DNA from: an uncultured Mesorhizobium sp.
GTDB taxonomy: Bacteria > Pseudomonadota > Alphaproteobacteria > Rhizobiales > Rhizobiaceae
Length of the DNA: 64,000 nt
Reading direction: 5' to 3'
Assembly: GCA_937958475.1 (NCBI GenBank)
Contig: CALFXR010000222.1
Coordinates: 1 to 64,000 of the forward strand
The position numbers and the translations under genes were made by a program. This document shows positions 16,124 to 24,499 of the stretch, one piece after another (within the stretch, counting starts at the first letter, position 1; every line of letters starts with the position of its first letter). The notes below the pieces were generated by a model, which made no database searches, was not told where the DNA came from, and worked only from the letters and a program-made list of their open reading frames with translations.

Positions 16124-18174
16124 GTCCTACCAGACCGCCCATCCCAGCGCGCCGCGGCCAGTCGGCGGCCGACGACGACGTCGCCGGCTTCCTGCCCGGC
16201 GACGAAGCCGACGACGACGCCGTCGAGGCCGTCGAAGTCTTGCCCGGCGAGGCGGTGGCGGCGATTCCCTTCACGAGGATCGAGTTCGAGGCGGCGGAAG
16301 TCACCGGCGACACCGGAGCCGGCGTCATCCAGGAACTGGTCAAGCGCCTGCCCAACCAGCCGGGCGTCTACCGCATGATGAACGCGGCCGGCGACGTGCT
16401 CTATGTCGGCAAGGCGCGCAGCCTGAAGAAGCGCGTCACCGCCTATGCGCAGGGCCGCTTCCACACCAGCCGCATCGGCCGCATGGTCGGCGAGACGGCG
16501 TCGATGGAGTTCGTCGTCACCCGCACGGAGACCGAGGCGCTCCTGCTGGAAGCGAATCTCATCAAGAGGTTGCGGCCGCGCTTCAACGTGTTGATGCGGG
16601 ACGACAAGTCGTTCCCCTACATCATGCTGACCGGCGACCATGCCTCGCCCGGCATCTTCAAGCACCGCGGCGCGCGCTCGCGCAAGGGCGAGTATTTCGG
16701 TCCCTTCGCCTCCGCCGGCGCGGTCGACCGCACGATCAACGCGCTGCAGCGGGCGTTCCTCCTCCGCACCTGCACGGACTCGGTGTTCGAGACGCGGACG
16801 CGGCCGTGCCTGCTCTACCAGATCAAGCGCTGCTCGGCCCCCTGCACCGGCGAGATCTCCGCCGACGACTACGCCGAACTGGTCGAAGAGGCGAAGGACT
16901 TCCTGTCGGGCCGCAGCCAGGGGGTGAAGGCGCAGATATCGGCAGCGATGCAGGAGGCGGCGGAGGCGCTCGACTTCGAGCGCGCCGCCATCTACCGCGA
17001 CCGCCTCGCGGCGCTGTCGCACGTGCAGAGCCACCAGGGCATCAATCCGCAGTCGGTGGAAGAGGCCGACGTCTTCGCCATCCACCAGGAAGGCGGGCAG
17101 AACTGCATCCAGGTGTTCTTCTTCCGCACCGGGCAAAACTGGGGCAACCGCGCCTACTTCCCCAAGGCCGACCCGGCGCTGGAGGCAGGCGAAGTGCTCG
17201 GCTCGTTCCTCGCCCAGTTCTACGACGACAAGCCGTGCCCGCGCCTCGTCCTGCTTTCCCATGCGGTCGAGGAGCAGGCCCTGCTGGCCGAGGCGCTGTC
17301 GACGCGCGCCGGGCACAAGGTGACGGTCTCGGTGCCGCAGCGCGGCGAGAAGAAGGACCTCGCCGACAACGCGCTGCAGAACGCCCGCGAGGCGCTGGGC
17401 AGGCGGCTGGCGGAGACGTCGACGCAGGCGCGGCTGCTCGACGGCTTCGCCGAGACGTTCGGCCTGGAGAAGGCGCCGCAGCGCATCGAGGTCTACGACA
17501 ACTCGCACATCATGGGCACCAACGCCGTCGGCGCCATGATCGTCGCGGGACCGGAAGGCTTCGTGAAGAACCAGTACCGCAAGTTCAACATACGCTCGAC
17601 GGCGATCACGCCGGGCGACGACTTCGGCATGATGCGCGAGGTCATGGAGCGGCGTTTCTCGCGGCTCCTGAAGGAGCACGGCAACGATGAGGACGGCGAG
17701 GACGACGCCGCCGGGATTCCTGCCTGGCCTGACGTCATCCTCATCGACGGCGGCCAGGGCCAGATGAGCGCTGTGCGCGGCATCCTCTCGGCGCTCGGCG
17801 TCGCCGACAAGGTCGCCGCGATCGGCGTCGCCAAGGGAGCGGACCGCGACGCCGGCCGCGAGCGCTTCTTCGTCGAGGGGCGCGATTCCTTCAGCCTGCC
17901 CGTCCGCGACCCCGTGCTCTACTTCGTCCAGCGCCTGCGCGACGAGGCCCACCGATTCGCCATCGGATCGCACCGGGCGCGGCGCAAGAAGGAGATGGTG
18001 AAGAGCCCGCTCGACGAGATCGCCGGAATCGGTCCAAGCAGAAAAAGGGCGCTGCTCATGCATTTCGGCACGGCCAAGGCGGTCGGCCGTGCGGCGATGG
18101 AAGATCTCGTCCGCGTCGAGGGAATATCGGAATCCGTGGCGCGGCTGGTATACGATCACTTTCACGAGAATTGA
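16120..18174 (+). CDS. uvrC: Excinuclease ABC subunit C
   Basis: UvrC makes the two incisions around DNA damage in nucleotide excision repair, after UvrA and UvrB. The 684-residue protein has the GIY-YIG nuclease (PGVYRMM and VLYVGKA, about residues 82-105), a cluster of four cysteines around 215-245, the UVR motif that contacts UvrB (DFERAAIYRDRLAAL near 285), the RNase H-like nuclease with EVYDNSH near 460 and LIDGGQGQ near 545, and C-terminal helix-hairpin-helix motifs (GIGPSRKRALL). An acidic, Pro-rich N-terminal extension of about 70 residues precedes the nuclease. The start overlaps the SDR stop. The 3' end is one copy of a 23-base repeat found again at 19276. Confidence 0.96.
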   Translation: MSPTRPPIPARRGQSAADDDVAGFLPGDEADDDAVEAVEVLPGEAVAAIPFTRIEFEAAEVTGDTGAGVIQELVKRLPNQPGVYRMMNAAGDVLYVGKARSLKKRVTAYAQGRFHTSRIGRMVGETASMEFVVTRTETEALLLEANLIKRLRPRFNVLMRDDKSFPYIMLTGDHASPGIFKHRGARSRKGEYFGPFASAGAVDRTINALQRAFLLRTCTDSVFETRTRPCLLYQIKRCSAPCTGEISADDYAELVEEAKDFLSGRSQGVKAQISAAMQEAAEALDFERAAIYRDRLAALSHVQSHQGINPQSVEEADVFAIHQEGGQNCIQVFFFRTGQNWGNRAYFPKADPALEAGEVLGSFLAQFYDDKPCPRLVLLSHAVEEQALLAEALSTRAGHKVTVSVPQRGEKKDLADNALQNAREALGRRLAETSTQARLLDGFAETFGLEKAPQRIEVYDNSHIMGTNAVGAMIVAGPEGFVKNQYRKFNIRSTAITPGDDFGMMREVMERRFSRLLKEHGNDEDGEDDAAGIPAWPDVILIDGGQGQMSAVRGILSALGVADKVAAIGVAKGADRDAGRERFFVEGRDSFSLPVRDPVLYFVQRLRDEAHRFAIGSHRARRKKEMVKSPLDEIAGIGPSRKRALLMHFGTAKAVGRAAMEDLVRVEGISESVARLVYDHFHEN

Positions 18175-18186
18175 TTGGCGCAGCCG
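18164..18186 (+). repeat. Left direct repeat bounding the MazEF insert
   Basis: This 23-base sequence covers the last codons of uvrC, its stop codon and the next 12 bases. It recurs at 19276-19298 with a single difference (G18180 versus A19292). The same octamer GTATACGA lies just upstream of both copies, at 18148 and 19255. The copies bound a 1.1-kb unit carrying the MazEF-like pair, like an attachment-site duplication. Confidence 0.8.
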
Positions 18187-18676
18187 ACGCTGAATGCGGG
18201 GCATCGGTCGAGAACCAACGCACTAAATTAGATATTTTCTTCGGCCAGCCTGAAGCGCGGGCTGGATGTTGCAGGCCTGTCGAGGGACGGATTGAGGGAC
18301 ATCATCGCGGGGACGCCGCGTGAACGACACCGCGGTCGCGCACGAGCGGAGGCCGCCGGGCGTCAATCCGGCGTCCGTGGCGCTGTCCAAGGTCGTTGTC
18401 GTGGCCCGTAAACAACGCAATTCGGATCGATGCGCTGGGAAGACGCGCCCGCGTTCGATTGCTGCCGGCCGGCGTTGTCGGGAACGCCTACCGCCTGCTG
18501 ATCCTGGCTGCGCTGCGCAAATGAGGTTCACGGGCACGACGACGCGCTGGCCGAGCGCGCTCTCGCCCGTTCGCCGAGAGACAGTTTCCAGAAGGCCTAT
18601 CGGCGCTCGACCGCCGTCGAGTGTCGGCGCCAACTCATGCAGGAATGTGCCAGTCGTGTCGCCTGATCGGCGCCGC
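18187..18676. other. Left part of insert, no intact gene
   Basis: About 490 bases lie between the left repeat and the toxin gene. The frames present are short, overlap and lack ribosome binding sites. The only suggestive stretch is a helix-turn-helix-like fragment at 18232-18411, listed separately. No integrase motif could be recognised. Confidence 0.5.
18232..18411 (+). pseudogene. Possible remnant of a helix-turn-helix regulator
   Basis: A frame without start codon, closed by TAG at 18229 and TAA at 18409, encodes LKRGLDVAGLSRDGLRDIIAG near its beginning. The pattern (GL-D-x2-GLSRD-x-LR-x-I-x-AG) resembles the first helices of phage-type XRE/S24 repressors. The rest becomes Arg-rich and unrecognisable. 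It may be a decayed fragment of a mobile-element regulator, but the match is short and could be chance. Confidence 0.25.
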
Positions 18677-18985
18677 TCAGTCCGCGAGACCAAGGAACAT
18701 CGCGATGTACTGGTCGACCATGCGCAAGGTTGCCGCGTCCAATCGACCCGCCGTGGCGGCAATATGCGCTCGTGGGAGCGATGTGATCCTGCTAAAAGCG
18801 ATCTGCGAAGGTACGCTAACGCCGTTCCGCTCGTCAGGCATCACGTTGATGCGCAACAGCGGCAAGTCAAGCATCTGCGATGTCAGCGGAATCACCGTAA
18901 CAGTGGACGTCGCATCGAAGACCTGGCTCTGTACAACCAGCATCGGCCGGCCGTTGGCGATCACGATATCGCCACGCTTGGTCAT
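18677..18985 (-). CDS. MazF/PemK-like toxin endoribonuclease
   Basis: The 102-residue protein begins MTKRGDIVIANGRPM, the standard opening of MazF/PemK toxins, followed by the strand VVQSQVFDATSTVTVIPLTS with the family's conserved T-x-PLTS end. Relatives cut mRNA at short sequences and stop growth when the antitoxin is lost. The length is normal. The ATG overlaps the antitoxin stop by four bases (ATGA), so translation is coupled. The gene lies within a 1.1-kb unit bounded by 23-base repeats. Confidence 0.87.
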   Translation of the reverse strand: MTKRGDIVIANGRPMLVVQSQVFDATSTVTVIPLTSQMLDLPLLRINVMPDERNGVSVPSQIAFSRITSLPRAHIAATAGRLDAATLRMVDQYIAMFLGLAD

Positions 18986-19194
18986 AGAGGCAGGTCTTTG
19001 AGCGTCTCTGTCGCGGCCCATTCGGTGAAGGCGTCGAGTTCTGGATCGATCAACTGCGCCTCCAGACGCGATTGCCGATGCGCCTCGCGCACGAAAGCGG
19101 GCGATGACGTGTCACGCACCCACATTTGCACTAGTCGATACCCCTGCTCGCGCATTGCGTCGCGATGCCTGCGGACGCGCAATGTCGAAACCAT
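18982..19194 (-). CDS. MazE-family antitoxin (DUF3018-like)
   Basis: The 70-residue protein has the pattern RVRRHRDAMREQGYRLVQMWVRDT followed by a charged helix with REAHRQSRLEAQL, which marks the antitoxin MazE family paired with PemK-type toxins. It should bind and inhibit the toxin and repress the operon. The ATG at 19194 has GGAGAG six bases upstream. The promoter and two copies of a perfect 12-base palindrome lie directly before the gene, fitting autoregulation. Longer in-frame starts would run through these operators and are rejected. Confidence 0.85.
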   Translation of the reverse strand: MVSTLRVRRHRDAMREQGYRLVQMWVRDTSSPAFVREAHRQSRLEAQLIDPELDAFTEWAATETLKDLPL

Positions 19195-19210
19195 AGAGAT
19201 CTCTCCACTC

Positions 19211-19248
19211 GTTTCATGAAACATACGCGTTTCATGAAACGGCGTCAA
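19211..19248 (-). promoter_or_regulatory. Promoter and double operator of mazEF
   Basis: On the minus strand TTGACG (19243-19248) and TATGTT (19220-19225) are spaced by 17 bases. Two identical perfect palindromes, GTTTCATGAAAC, at 19229-19240 and 19211-19222, lie in the spacer and across the downstream edge of the -10 box. Their centres are 18 bases apart. Binding of a dimeric antitoxin at both would block RNA polymerase. Confidence 0.8.
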
Positions 19249-19275
19249 ACGCGAGTATACGACAGCCGATTTTTT

Positions 19276-19298
19276 ACGAGAATTGATTGGCACAGCCG
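19276..19298 (+). repeat. Right direct repeat bounding the MazEF insert
   Basis: This is the second copy of the uvrC 3'-end sequence, 22 of 23 bases identical to 18164-18186. Sequence after this copy (CCGGCCC...) leads directly towards pgsA, so the original uvrC-pgsA junction may have been split here. Confidence 0.8.
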
Positions 19299-19384
19299 GC
19301 CCTTTCCGCCGAGTCCGGGCGGAGGGAGGTTGACCCGCCGCATGCCTCTCTGATTTGAGTAGACCCGCACGAGCTCAGGAAGAC

Positions 19385-19975
19385 ATGGCAAAACGCGCAT
19401 TCAACCTGCCCAACATGCTGACCTACGGCCGCATCGTGGCGGTGCCGTTGATCGTGCTGTGCTTCTTCCTGGAAGGCCGGCTGAAGTCGAGCGACTTCGC
19501 CCGCTGGTCGGCGCTGTTCATCTTTGCCGCGGCGAGCATCACCGACTATTTCGACGGCTATCTCGCTCGTGCCTGGCAGCAGACGTCGAACATCGGCCGC
19601 ATGCTCGACCCGATCGCCGACAAGCTGCTGGTCTCGACCTGCCTGTTGCTGCTCGCGGCCGACACCGACCGCACCATCGCCGGCTGGTCGCTGTGGGCGG
19701 CGATCATCATCCTGTGCCGCGAGATCCTCGTCTCGGGCCTGCGCGAGTATCTCGCGGGGTTGAAGGTCAGCGTACCGGTGACGCAGCTCGCCAAGTGGAA
19801 GACGACCATCCAGATGCTCGCCATCGGCATGCTGCTGGCCGGCCCCGCCCTCGACAAGCTGCTGCCCTATTCGACGCAGGCCGGCATCGCGCTCCTGTGG
19901 ATCTCCGCGATCGTGACGCTCTACACCGGCTACGACTACTTCCGCGCCGGGCTGAAGCACATCATAGACGAGTAG
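19385..19975 (+). CDS. pgsA: CDP-diacylglycerol-glycerol-3-phosphate phosphatidyltransferase
   Basis: PgsA makes phosphatidylglycerophosphate, the committed step to phosphatidylglycerol and cardiolipin, in the inner membrane. The 196-residue protein starts NLPNMLTYGRIVAVPLIV and contains the CDP-alcohol motif D-x2-DG-x2-AR-x8-G-x3-D-x3-D around residues 60-82. The segment REILVSGLREYL near 119-130 is characteristic of PgsA. About five hydrophobic helices are visible. The ATG at 19385 is chosen; a TTG 30 bases upstream adds ten residues without homology. It lies in the expected uvrC-pgsA-moaD-moaE order and is separated from uvrC only by the MazEF insert. Confidence 0.93.
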   Translation: MAKRAFNLPNMLTYGRIVAVPLIVLCFFLEGRLKSSDFARWSALFIFAAASITDYFDGYLARAWQQTSNIGRMLDPIADKLLVSTCLLLLAADTDRTIAGWSLWAAIIILCREILVSGLREYLAGLKVSVPVTQLAKWKTTIQMLAIGMLLAGPALDKLLPYSTQAGIALLWISAIVTLYTGYDYFRAGLKHIIDE

Positions 19976-19979
19976 ACCG

Positions 19980-20234
19980 ATGACCAAGCTCATCTATTTC
20001 GCCTGGGTGCGCGAACGGATCGGCAAGGCCGAGGAAGACGTCGACCTGCCCGAAACGGTGAAGACCGTCGCCGGCCTGCTCCTGTGGCTGAAGGGACAGG
20101 GCGACAACTATGCCGCGGCGCTCGAGCACCCGAACGTGATCCGGGTGGCGATCGACCAGGAACACGTCGACCATGCGGCGCGGATCGCGGGCGCGAGCGA
20201 GATCGCCCTGTTCCCGCCGATGACGGGCGGCTGA
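19980..20234 (+). CDS. moaD: Molybdopterin synthase sulfur-carrier subunit
   Basis: MoaD is the small ubiquitin-like subunit of molybdopterin synthase; its thiocarboxylated C-terminus donates sulfur to cyclic pyranopterin. The 84-residue protein has the beta-grasp pattern (LIYFAWVRERIG at the start, VAIDQEHVDHAARI in the middle) and ends in the essential Gly-Gly (PPMTGG). The gene starts four bases after pgsA and ends three bases before moaE. Confidence 0.95.
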   Translation: MTKLIYFAWVRERIGKAEEDVDLPETVKTVAGLLLWLKGQGDNYAAALEHPNVIRVAIDQEHVDHAARIAGASEIALFPPMTGG

Positions 20235-20237
20235 ACC

Positions 20238-20720
20238 GTGACGTCGATGTTCGCCCCCACGGTGCGGATCCAGGCGGAAGACTTCGATACCGCCGCGGTG
20301 ATCGCACGGCTGACTTCGGGGCGAACCGACGCCGGCGCGGTGGTGACGTTCACCGGGCTCTGCCGCGACGAGGCCGGCCGGCTGTCGGCGCTCGAACTGG
20401 AGCACTATCCGGGCATGGCGGAAGCCGAGATCCGCCGCATCTGCATCGAGGCCGCCGGCCGCTGGCCGGTGACGGGGCTGACCGCGATCCACCGGTACGG
20501 ACTGATCAGGCCCGGCGAGAACATCGTGCTCGTCGTCGCCGTCTCGGCGCACCGGCACGCGGCCTTCGACGCGGCCGGCTTCGTCATGGACTTCCTGAAA
20601 TCCCGCGCGCCCTTCTGGAAGAAGGAGCACCGGGTCGACGGCGATGCCGGGCACTGGGTCGACGCGAAGGAATCCGACGACGCCGCGCTGGCCCGCTGGG
20701 CGCGCGGCCGGGCGCCCTGA
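20238..20720 (+). CDS. moaE: Molybdopterin synthase catalytic subunit
   Basis: MoaE is the large subunit that inserts two sulfurs from MoaD into the pterin precursor. The 160-residue protein has the family segments GAVVTFTGLCRDE, LELEHYPGMAE, IHRYGLIRPGENIVLVVAVSAHR, and the catalytic-lysine region FLKSRAPFWKKEHR. The start is GTG at 20238, with an internal ATG three codons later. Together with moaD it would supply cofactor to enzymes such as the oxidoreductase at 8259. Confidence 0.95.
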   Translation: MTSMFAPTVRIQAEDFDTAAVIARLTSGRTDAGAVVTFTGLCRDEAGRLSALELEHYPGMAEAEIRRICIEAAGRWPVTGLTAIHRYGLIRPGENIVLVVAVSAHRHAAFDAAGFVMDFLKSRAPFWKKEHRVDGDAGHWVDAKESDDAALARWARGRAP

Positions 20721-20855
20721 ACGGCAGCCACGGCAGATTTGTCGCTCCCGGAAAGCCGTCATTAACGACGTCCACACATCGCCGCCGATGTTTAGACTTT
20801 GCATAGGCGCGGTAGCGTACGTTCTGCACCGTCGAAACGGCCGTGCGGCAAACTC

Positions 20856-23102
20856 ATGTCATCAATCCACGCGACGCTGATCGCCCTGGGAACCAGCAAG
20901 GACTGGCTAATTGCGGCCAACTTCATCCTGTCCGTGCTGCTCGGACTGTGGATGCTGCGCTACCGCACGCTCTACATCCAGTCCCGCGTCTCCCAGGCGA
21001 ACTACCACGACCTGATCGACAACCTCTCCGAAGGGGTCTACCGCTCGACCCTCGACGGGCAGCAACTGAGCGCCAACAAGGCCCTGGTCCGGCTGAACGG
21101 CTACACGACCGAGGCCGAGATGCTCGCCGGCGTCTCCGACATCGGCCTCGAATGGTATGTCGAGCCCGGCCGCCGCGACGAGTTCCGCCGAGTCCTGCAG
21201 CGCGACGGCCACGTCGAGGATTTCGTTTCCGAAATCTACCGTCACAAGACGCGCGAACGCATCTGGGTCTCGGAATCGGCGCGGCTCGTCCACGACAAGC
21301 GCAGCGGCAAGCCTCTCTATTGCGAAGGGTCGGTGCGCGAAGTCACGGAGACGTTGAAGCGCCTCAACCTCGAAGCACAGTTCCGCAAGCTCACCAGCGA
21401 ACTTCCCGGCGCCCTGTTCCAGTTCGTCAACCGGGACGGGCACTCGTCCGACATCGTCTATGCGAGCGCCGGGCTGGAGCGCATCACGGGTCGTCCGGTG
21501 GCGGATTTCATCGCGCAGCCGGCGCTGTTCAGCGAGATCATCGCCAAGGTAGACGTCGACGGATTCCGCGAATCGCTACGTACCGCGGCTGCGAACGGCA
21601 GTGGCTGGGACCACGAATTCCGCATCCGCGACAGCGAGGGCAGGGAAAAATGGGTGCGCGTCACGGCGACGCCCGAGATCAGCGGCTCGACCATCACCTG
21701 GCATGGCTACCTGATCGACGTTTCCGTCCGCAAGCGCTACGAGATGGAAATCGAGGAATTGGCATTCTTCGATCCGCTGACCAAGCTTCCCAACCGCCGC
21801 CTGTTCCTGACCAGGATGACCCAGGCGATCGCCGGCTGCGCCGCCCGCGGCGACAATGACGTGCTTCTGTTCATCGACCTCGACAACTTCAAGACGCTCA
21901 ACGATACCCAGGGTCACGACATCGGCGACGCATTCCTGGTCAAGGTGGCGGAACGGCTGCGCCGGTGCCTGTCGCCCAAGGACCTGGTCGCGCGGATCGG
22001 CGGCGACGAGTTCGTCGTGATCATCGAGGAGGCTGGAACGGACGCCGCCCGGGCGACGCGGCGCGGCATCGGTGCCGCCGACCAGGTGCTCTCCGCACTG
22101 CACGACCCCTTCGAACTCGGCGCGCTGAACCACGTCGCCTCGGCAAGCGTCGGCATCGTCGTCTTCGACGGCGCAGAGCAGCGTCCGGACGAACTGCTCA
22201 AGCGCGCCGACATCGCCATGTACCAGGCCAAGGCCGCCGGTCGGAACGGCATGGCGCTGTTCGACCCGGCGACGATGGACCGGGAATCGGAGCGCTATCG
22301 CCTGCTCAGCGACCTGCGCCAGGCATTCAAGCGCCGGGAACTCGAGCTCTTCTTCCAGGTCCAGGTCGACGACACCGGCACGGCAATCGGCGCCGAGGGG
22401 CTGCTGCGCTGGAACCACCCCGAATTCGGCATGGTGTTTCCCGACCGCTTCATTCCGCTCGCCGAGCAGTTCGGCCTCAACGACGAGCTGACGCGGTATG
22501 TGCTCGACGCCGGCGTCGGCGTCCTGGCCGGCTGGCAGAGCGATCCCAATTCGGCCCATCTGCGCCTGTCGCTCAACGTCAGCGTCCAGTCGTTCAACAC
22601 CGACGACTTCGCCCGCACCCTGGCCGACATCGTCGACGTGCACGGCATCGACGCCAGCAAGCTGACGCTCGAACTGACCGAGCACGTGATGGCGCAGAAC
22701 CACGAACACGTCGCCGGACGCATGGCCGAGGTCAAGAAGCTCGGCGTGCGCCTGTCGCTGGACGATTTCGGCACCGGATACTCGTCCCTCGCCTACCTGA
22801 AGACGCTGCCGCTCGACGAGGTGAAGATCGACGGCGGCTTCATCGCCGATCTCGAACACGCCGAGAGCAACAGGGCGCTGGTGAAGACCATTCTCGTGAT
22901 GGCGCGCAACCTCGGCCTCGCCGCCGTCGCCGAACATGTCGAAAACGTCCGCCAGGAGGCATTCCTGCGAGCCTTCGGCTGCGACTTCTTCCAGGGCTAT
23001 CTCTACGGCCGGGCCGTGCCCGCCGCGGAGTTCGCCGCATATGTGGCGGAGACCCGCGGTACCGGTCCGCGCCACCTCCAGCCGGTGCGCCAGAGCGCCT
23101 GA
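20856..23102 (+). CDS. PAS-GGDEF-EAL cyclic-di-GMP signalling protein
   Basis: The 748-residue protein has one N-terminal membrane helix (about 12-30), two PAS-type sensor domains (about 45-165 and 175-290), a diguanylate cyclase domain with an intact GGDEF motif near residue 384, and a phosphodiesterase domain. In the latter the signature reads EGLLRW near 513, and the other catalytic elements (N in LSLNVSVQSF, ELTEH, DDFGTGYSSL, EVKIDGGF, FFQGYLYG) are present. Both activities could therefore be functional, with PAS input deciding the balance. The ATG at 20856 has a weak ribosome binding site; a GTG-type start up to 57 bases earlier is possible. Confidence 0.9.
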   Translation: MSSIHATLIALGTSKDWLIAANFILSVLLGLWMLRYRTLYIQSRVSQANYHDLIDNLSEGVYRSTLDGQQLSANKALVRLNGYTTEAEMLAGVSDIGLEWYVEPGRRDEFRRVLQRDGHVEDFVSEIYRHKTRERIWVSESARLVHDKRSGKPLYCEGSVREVTETLKRLNLEAQFRKLTSELPGALFQFVNRDGHSSDIVYASAGLERITGRPVADFIAQPALFSEIIAKVDVDGFRESLRTAAANGSGWDHEFRIRDSEGREKWVRVTATPEISGSTITWHGYLIDVSVRKRYEMEIEELAFFDPLTKLPNRRLFLTRMTQAIAGCAARGDNDVLLFIDLDNFKTLNDTQGHDIGDAFLVKVAERLRRCLSPKDLVARIGGDEFVVIIEEAGTDAARATRRGIGAADQVLSALHDPFELGALNHVASASVGIVVFDGAEQRPDELLKRADIAMYQAKAAGRNGMALFDPATMDRESERYRLLSDLRQAFKRRELELFFQVQVDDTGTAIGAEGLLRWNHPEFGMVFPDRFIPLAEQFGLNDELTRYVLDAGVGVLAGWQSDPNSAHLRLSLNVSVQSFNTDDFARTLADIVDVHGIDASKLTLELTEHVMAQNHEHVAGRMAEVKKLGVRLSLDDFGTGYSSLAYLKTLPLDEVKIDGGFIADLEHAESNRALVKTILVMARNLGLAAVAEHVENVRQEAFLRAFGCDFFQGYLYGRAVPAAEFAAYVAETRGTGPRHLQPVRQSA

Positions 23103-23173
23103 AGCCGGAAGAGATGCCGGGCAGCTTGACGGCGGCCCGCGGCGCGCGGCAAATTCGCGCTCCGGGGGCAGCC

Positions 23174-24499
23174 ATGCCGCAGAAGCGTTTCCGCCTCGTC
23201 CGCCTGCTGGCGATCGTGTCGCTCGCCATCGCCGAGCCTGCCGCCGCGCTCGCTGCCTCGCGCAACGCACTGGTCATCGGCAATTCGTCGTATCGCCCGG
23301 GCTACGAGTTGCGCAACCCGGTCGCGGACGCGCGCGCGGTAGCCAAGAGCCTGTCGCAGCTGGGCTTCGCGGTTACCCTCGTCGAGGACACCGACCTCGC
23401 CACGGCGCAGCGCGCGCTCGACGCCTTCGTGCCTTCGGCGACGGCGGGAGACGCCGCGGTCATCTACTATGCCGGCCACGGCGCCGTCATCGCGGGCCGC
23501 AGCTTCCTGCTTCCCGTCGACTTCTCGATGGCGTCGTTCGATGCGGTGGACAGGGAGGCGCTCGACGCCGAGCGGCTGATGCAGGCCCTGTCGAGCACGC
23601 ATTCCGCCTTCAAGCTGCTCGTCCTCGACGCCTGCCGCAACAATCCGCTGGAGACGCGGGGCGCGACGCCGTTGCAGCGGGACGCAGATGCGCCGCCGCC
23701 GCCGCGCACGGAAGACATGCTGATCGCCTTCTCGACGACGCAGGGGGCGACGGCGCTCGACGGCACGGGCGACCACAGTCCCTTCGCCGAAGGCCTGATC
23801 CGCCACATCGGCGAAACAGAAACCGACGTCGACCAGTTGATGAAGAAGGTGTCGTCCTTCGTCCGCGACAAGACCGAAGGCCGGCAGACGGTGTGGATCG
23901 AGGGCTCGCTGACCAGGGCCTTCTTTCTCGCGGCCGCGGCGAACACGGCCGGCGTGGTCACGACGCTCGAACCTCCCCGGCCGGCGGCGAGCGTCGAGCT
24001 GGTCTTCGCCGATTCCGACTCTGTGCTGCTGACGGCGGACCGGCTCGCCGGGCTCGACGCGGCGACGCTCAGGCTAGCGCGCAACGAGATCTTCGCCCGC
24101 CGCGGCGGCCGCTTCGGCGATGCGGCTCTCACGGCGCATTTCGAGCAGTATTCCTGGTACCGGCCGACGACCTTCGAACCCGTCCTCGGCGAGATCGAGC
24201 TGAAGAACGTCGAACTGATCCGGCAGTACGAACTGGCCGCGAGCGCGCCGCAGGACGGCTTCATCTTCGCCGATTCGGACCGACGCCTGCTGACCGCGGA
24301 GGAGGTCGAAGCCCTGGACAAGGGACAGCTGGCGTTCGCCCGCAACGAGATCTATGCGCGGCGCGGCCGCAAATTCGTCAGGGCCGAGTTCCACGACTAT
24401 TTCAGCCGGTTTTCCTGGTACAAGCCACAATTCGGCGAGGTTGAGCTGACATTCGTCGAGCAGAAGAACGTCGACCTCATCCGGAAGTACGAAAAATAA
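23174..24499 (+). CDS. Exported caspase-family peptidase with two YARHG domains
   Basis: The 441-residue protein has a signal peptide (about 1-27, ending ALA), then a C14 caspase-like domain that begins RNALVIGNSSY. The catalytic dyad is present: His in YYAGHG near residue 103 and Cys in LDACRNNP near 153. The C-terminal half has two YARHG domains, one with NEIFARRGGRF near 303 and one with NEIYARRGRKF near 390, each followed by an F-x-x-x-SWY-x-P segment. YARHG domains are thought to act outside the cytoplasm, possibly on the cell wall. The gene follows the GGDEF-EAL gene by 70 bases and runs directly into an M15 peptidase frame. Confidence 0.88.
   Translation: MPQKRFRLVRLLAIVSLAIAEPAAALAASRNALVIGNSSYRPGYELRNPVADARAVAKSLSQLGFAVTLVEDTDLATAQRALDAFVPSATAGDAAVIYYAGHGAVIAGRSFLLPVDFSMASFDAVDREALDAERLMQALSSTHSAFKLLVLDACRNNPLETRGATPLQRDADAPPPPRTEDMLIAFSTTQGATALDGTGDHSPFAEGLIRHIGETETDVDQLMKKVSSFVRDKTEGRQTVWIEGSLTRAFFLAAAANTAGVVTTLEPPRPAASVELVFADSDSVLLTADRLAGLDAATLRLARNEIFARRGGRFGDAALTAHFEQYSWYRPTTFEPVLGEIELKNVELIRQYELAASAPQDGFIFADSDRRLLTAEEVEALDKGQLAFARNEIYARRGRKFVRAEFHDYFSRFSWYKPQFGEVELTFVEQKNVDLIRKYEK

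Noticed and set aside
16021..18204. Long open frame on the - strand opposite uvrC
   Set aside because: Lacks any motif and mirrors uvrC codon structure; uvrC has intact nuclease motifs.
18223..18762. 179-residue minus-strand frame overlapping the MazF toxin end
   Set aside because: It overlaps the toxin in another frame, has no ribosome binding site and matches nothing.
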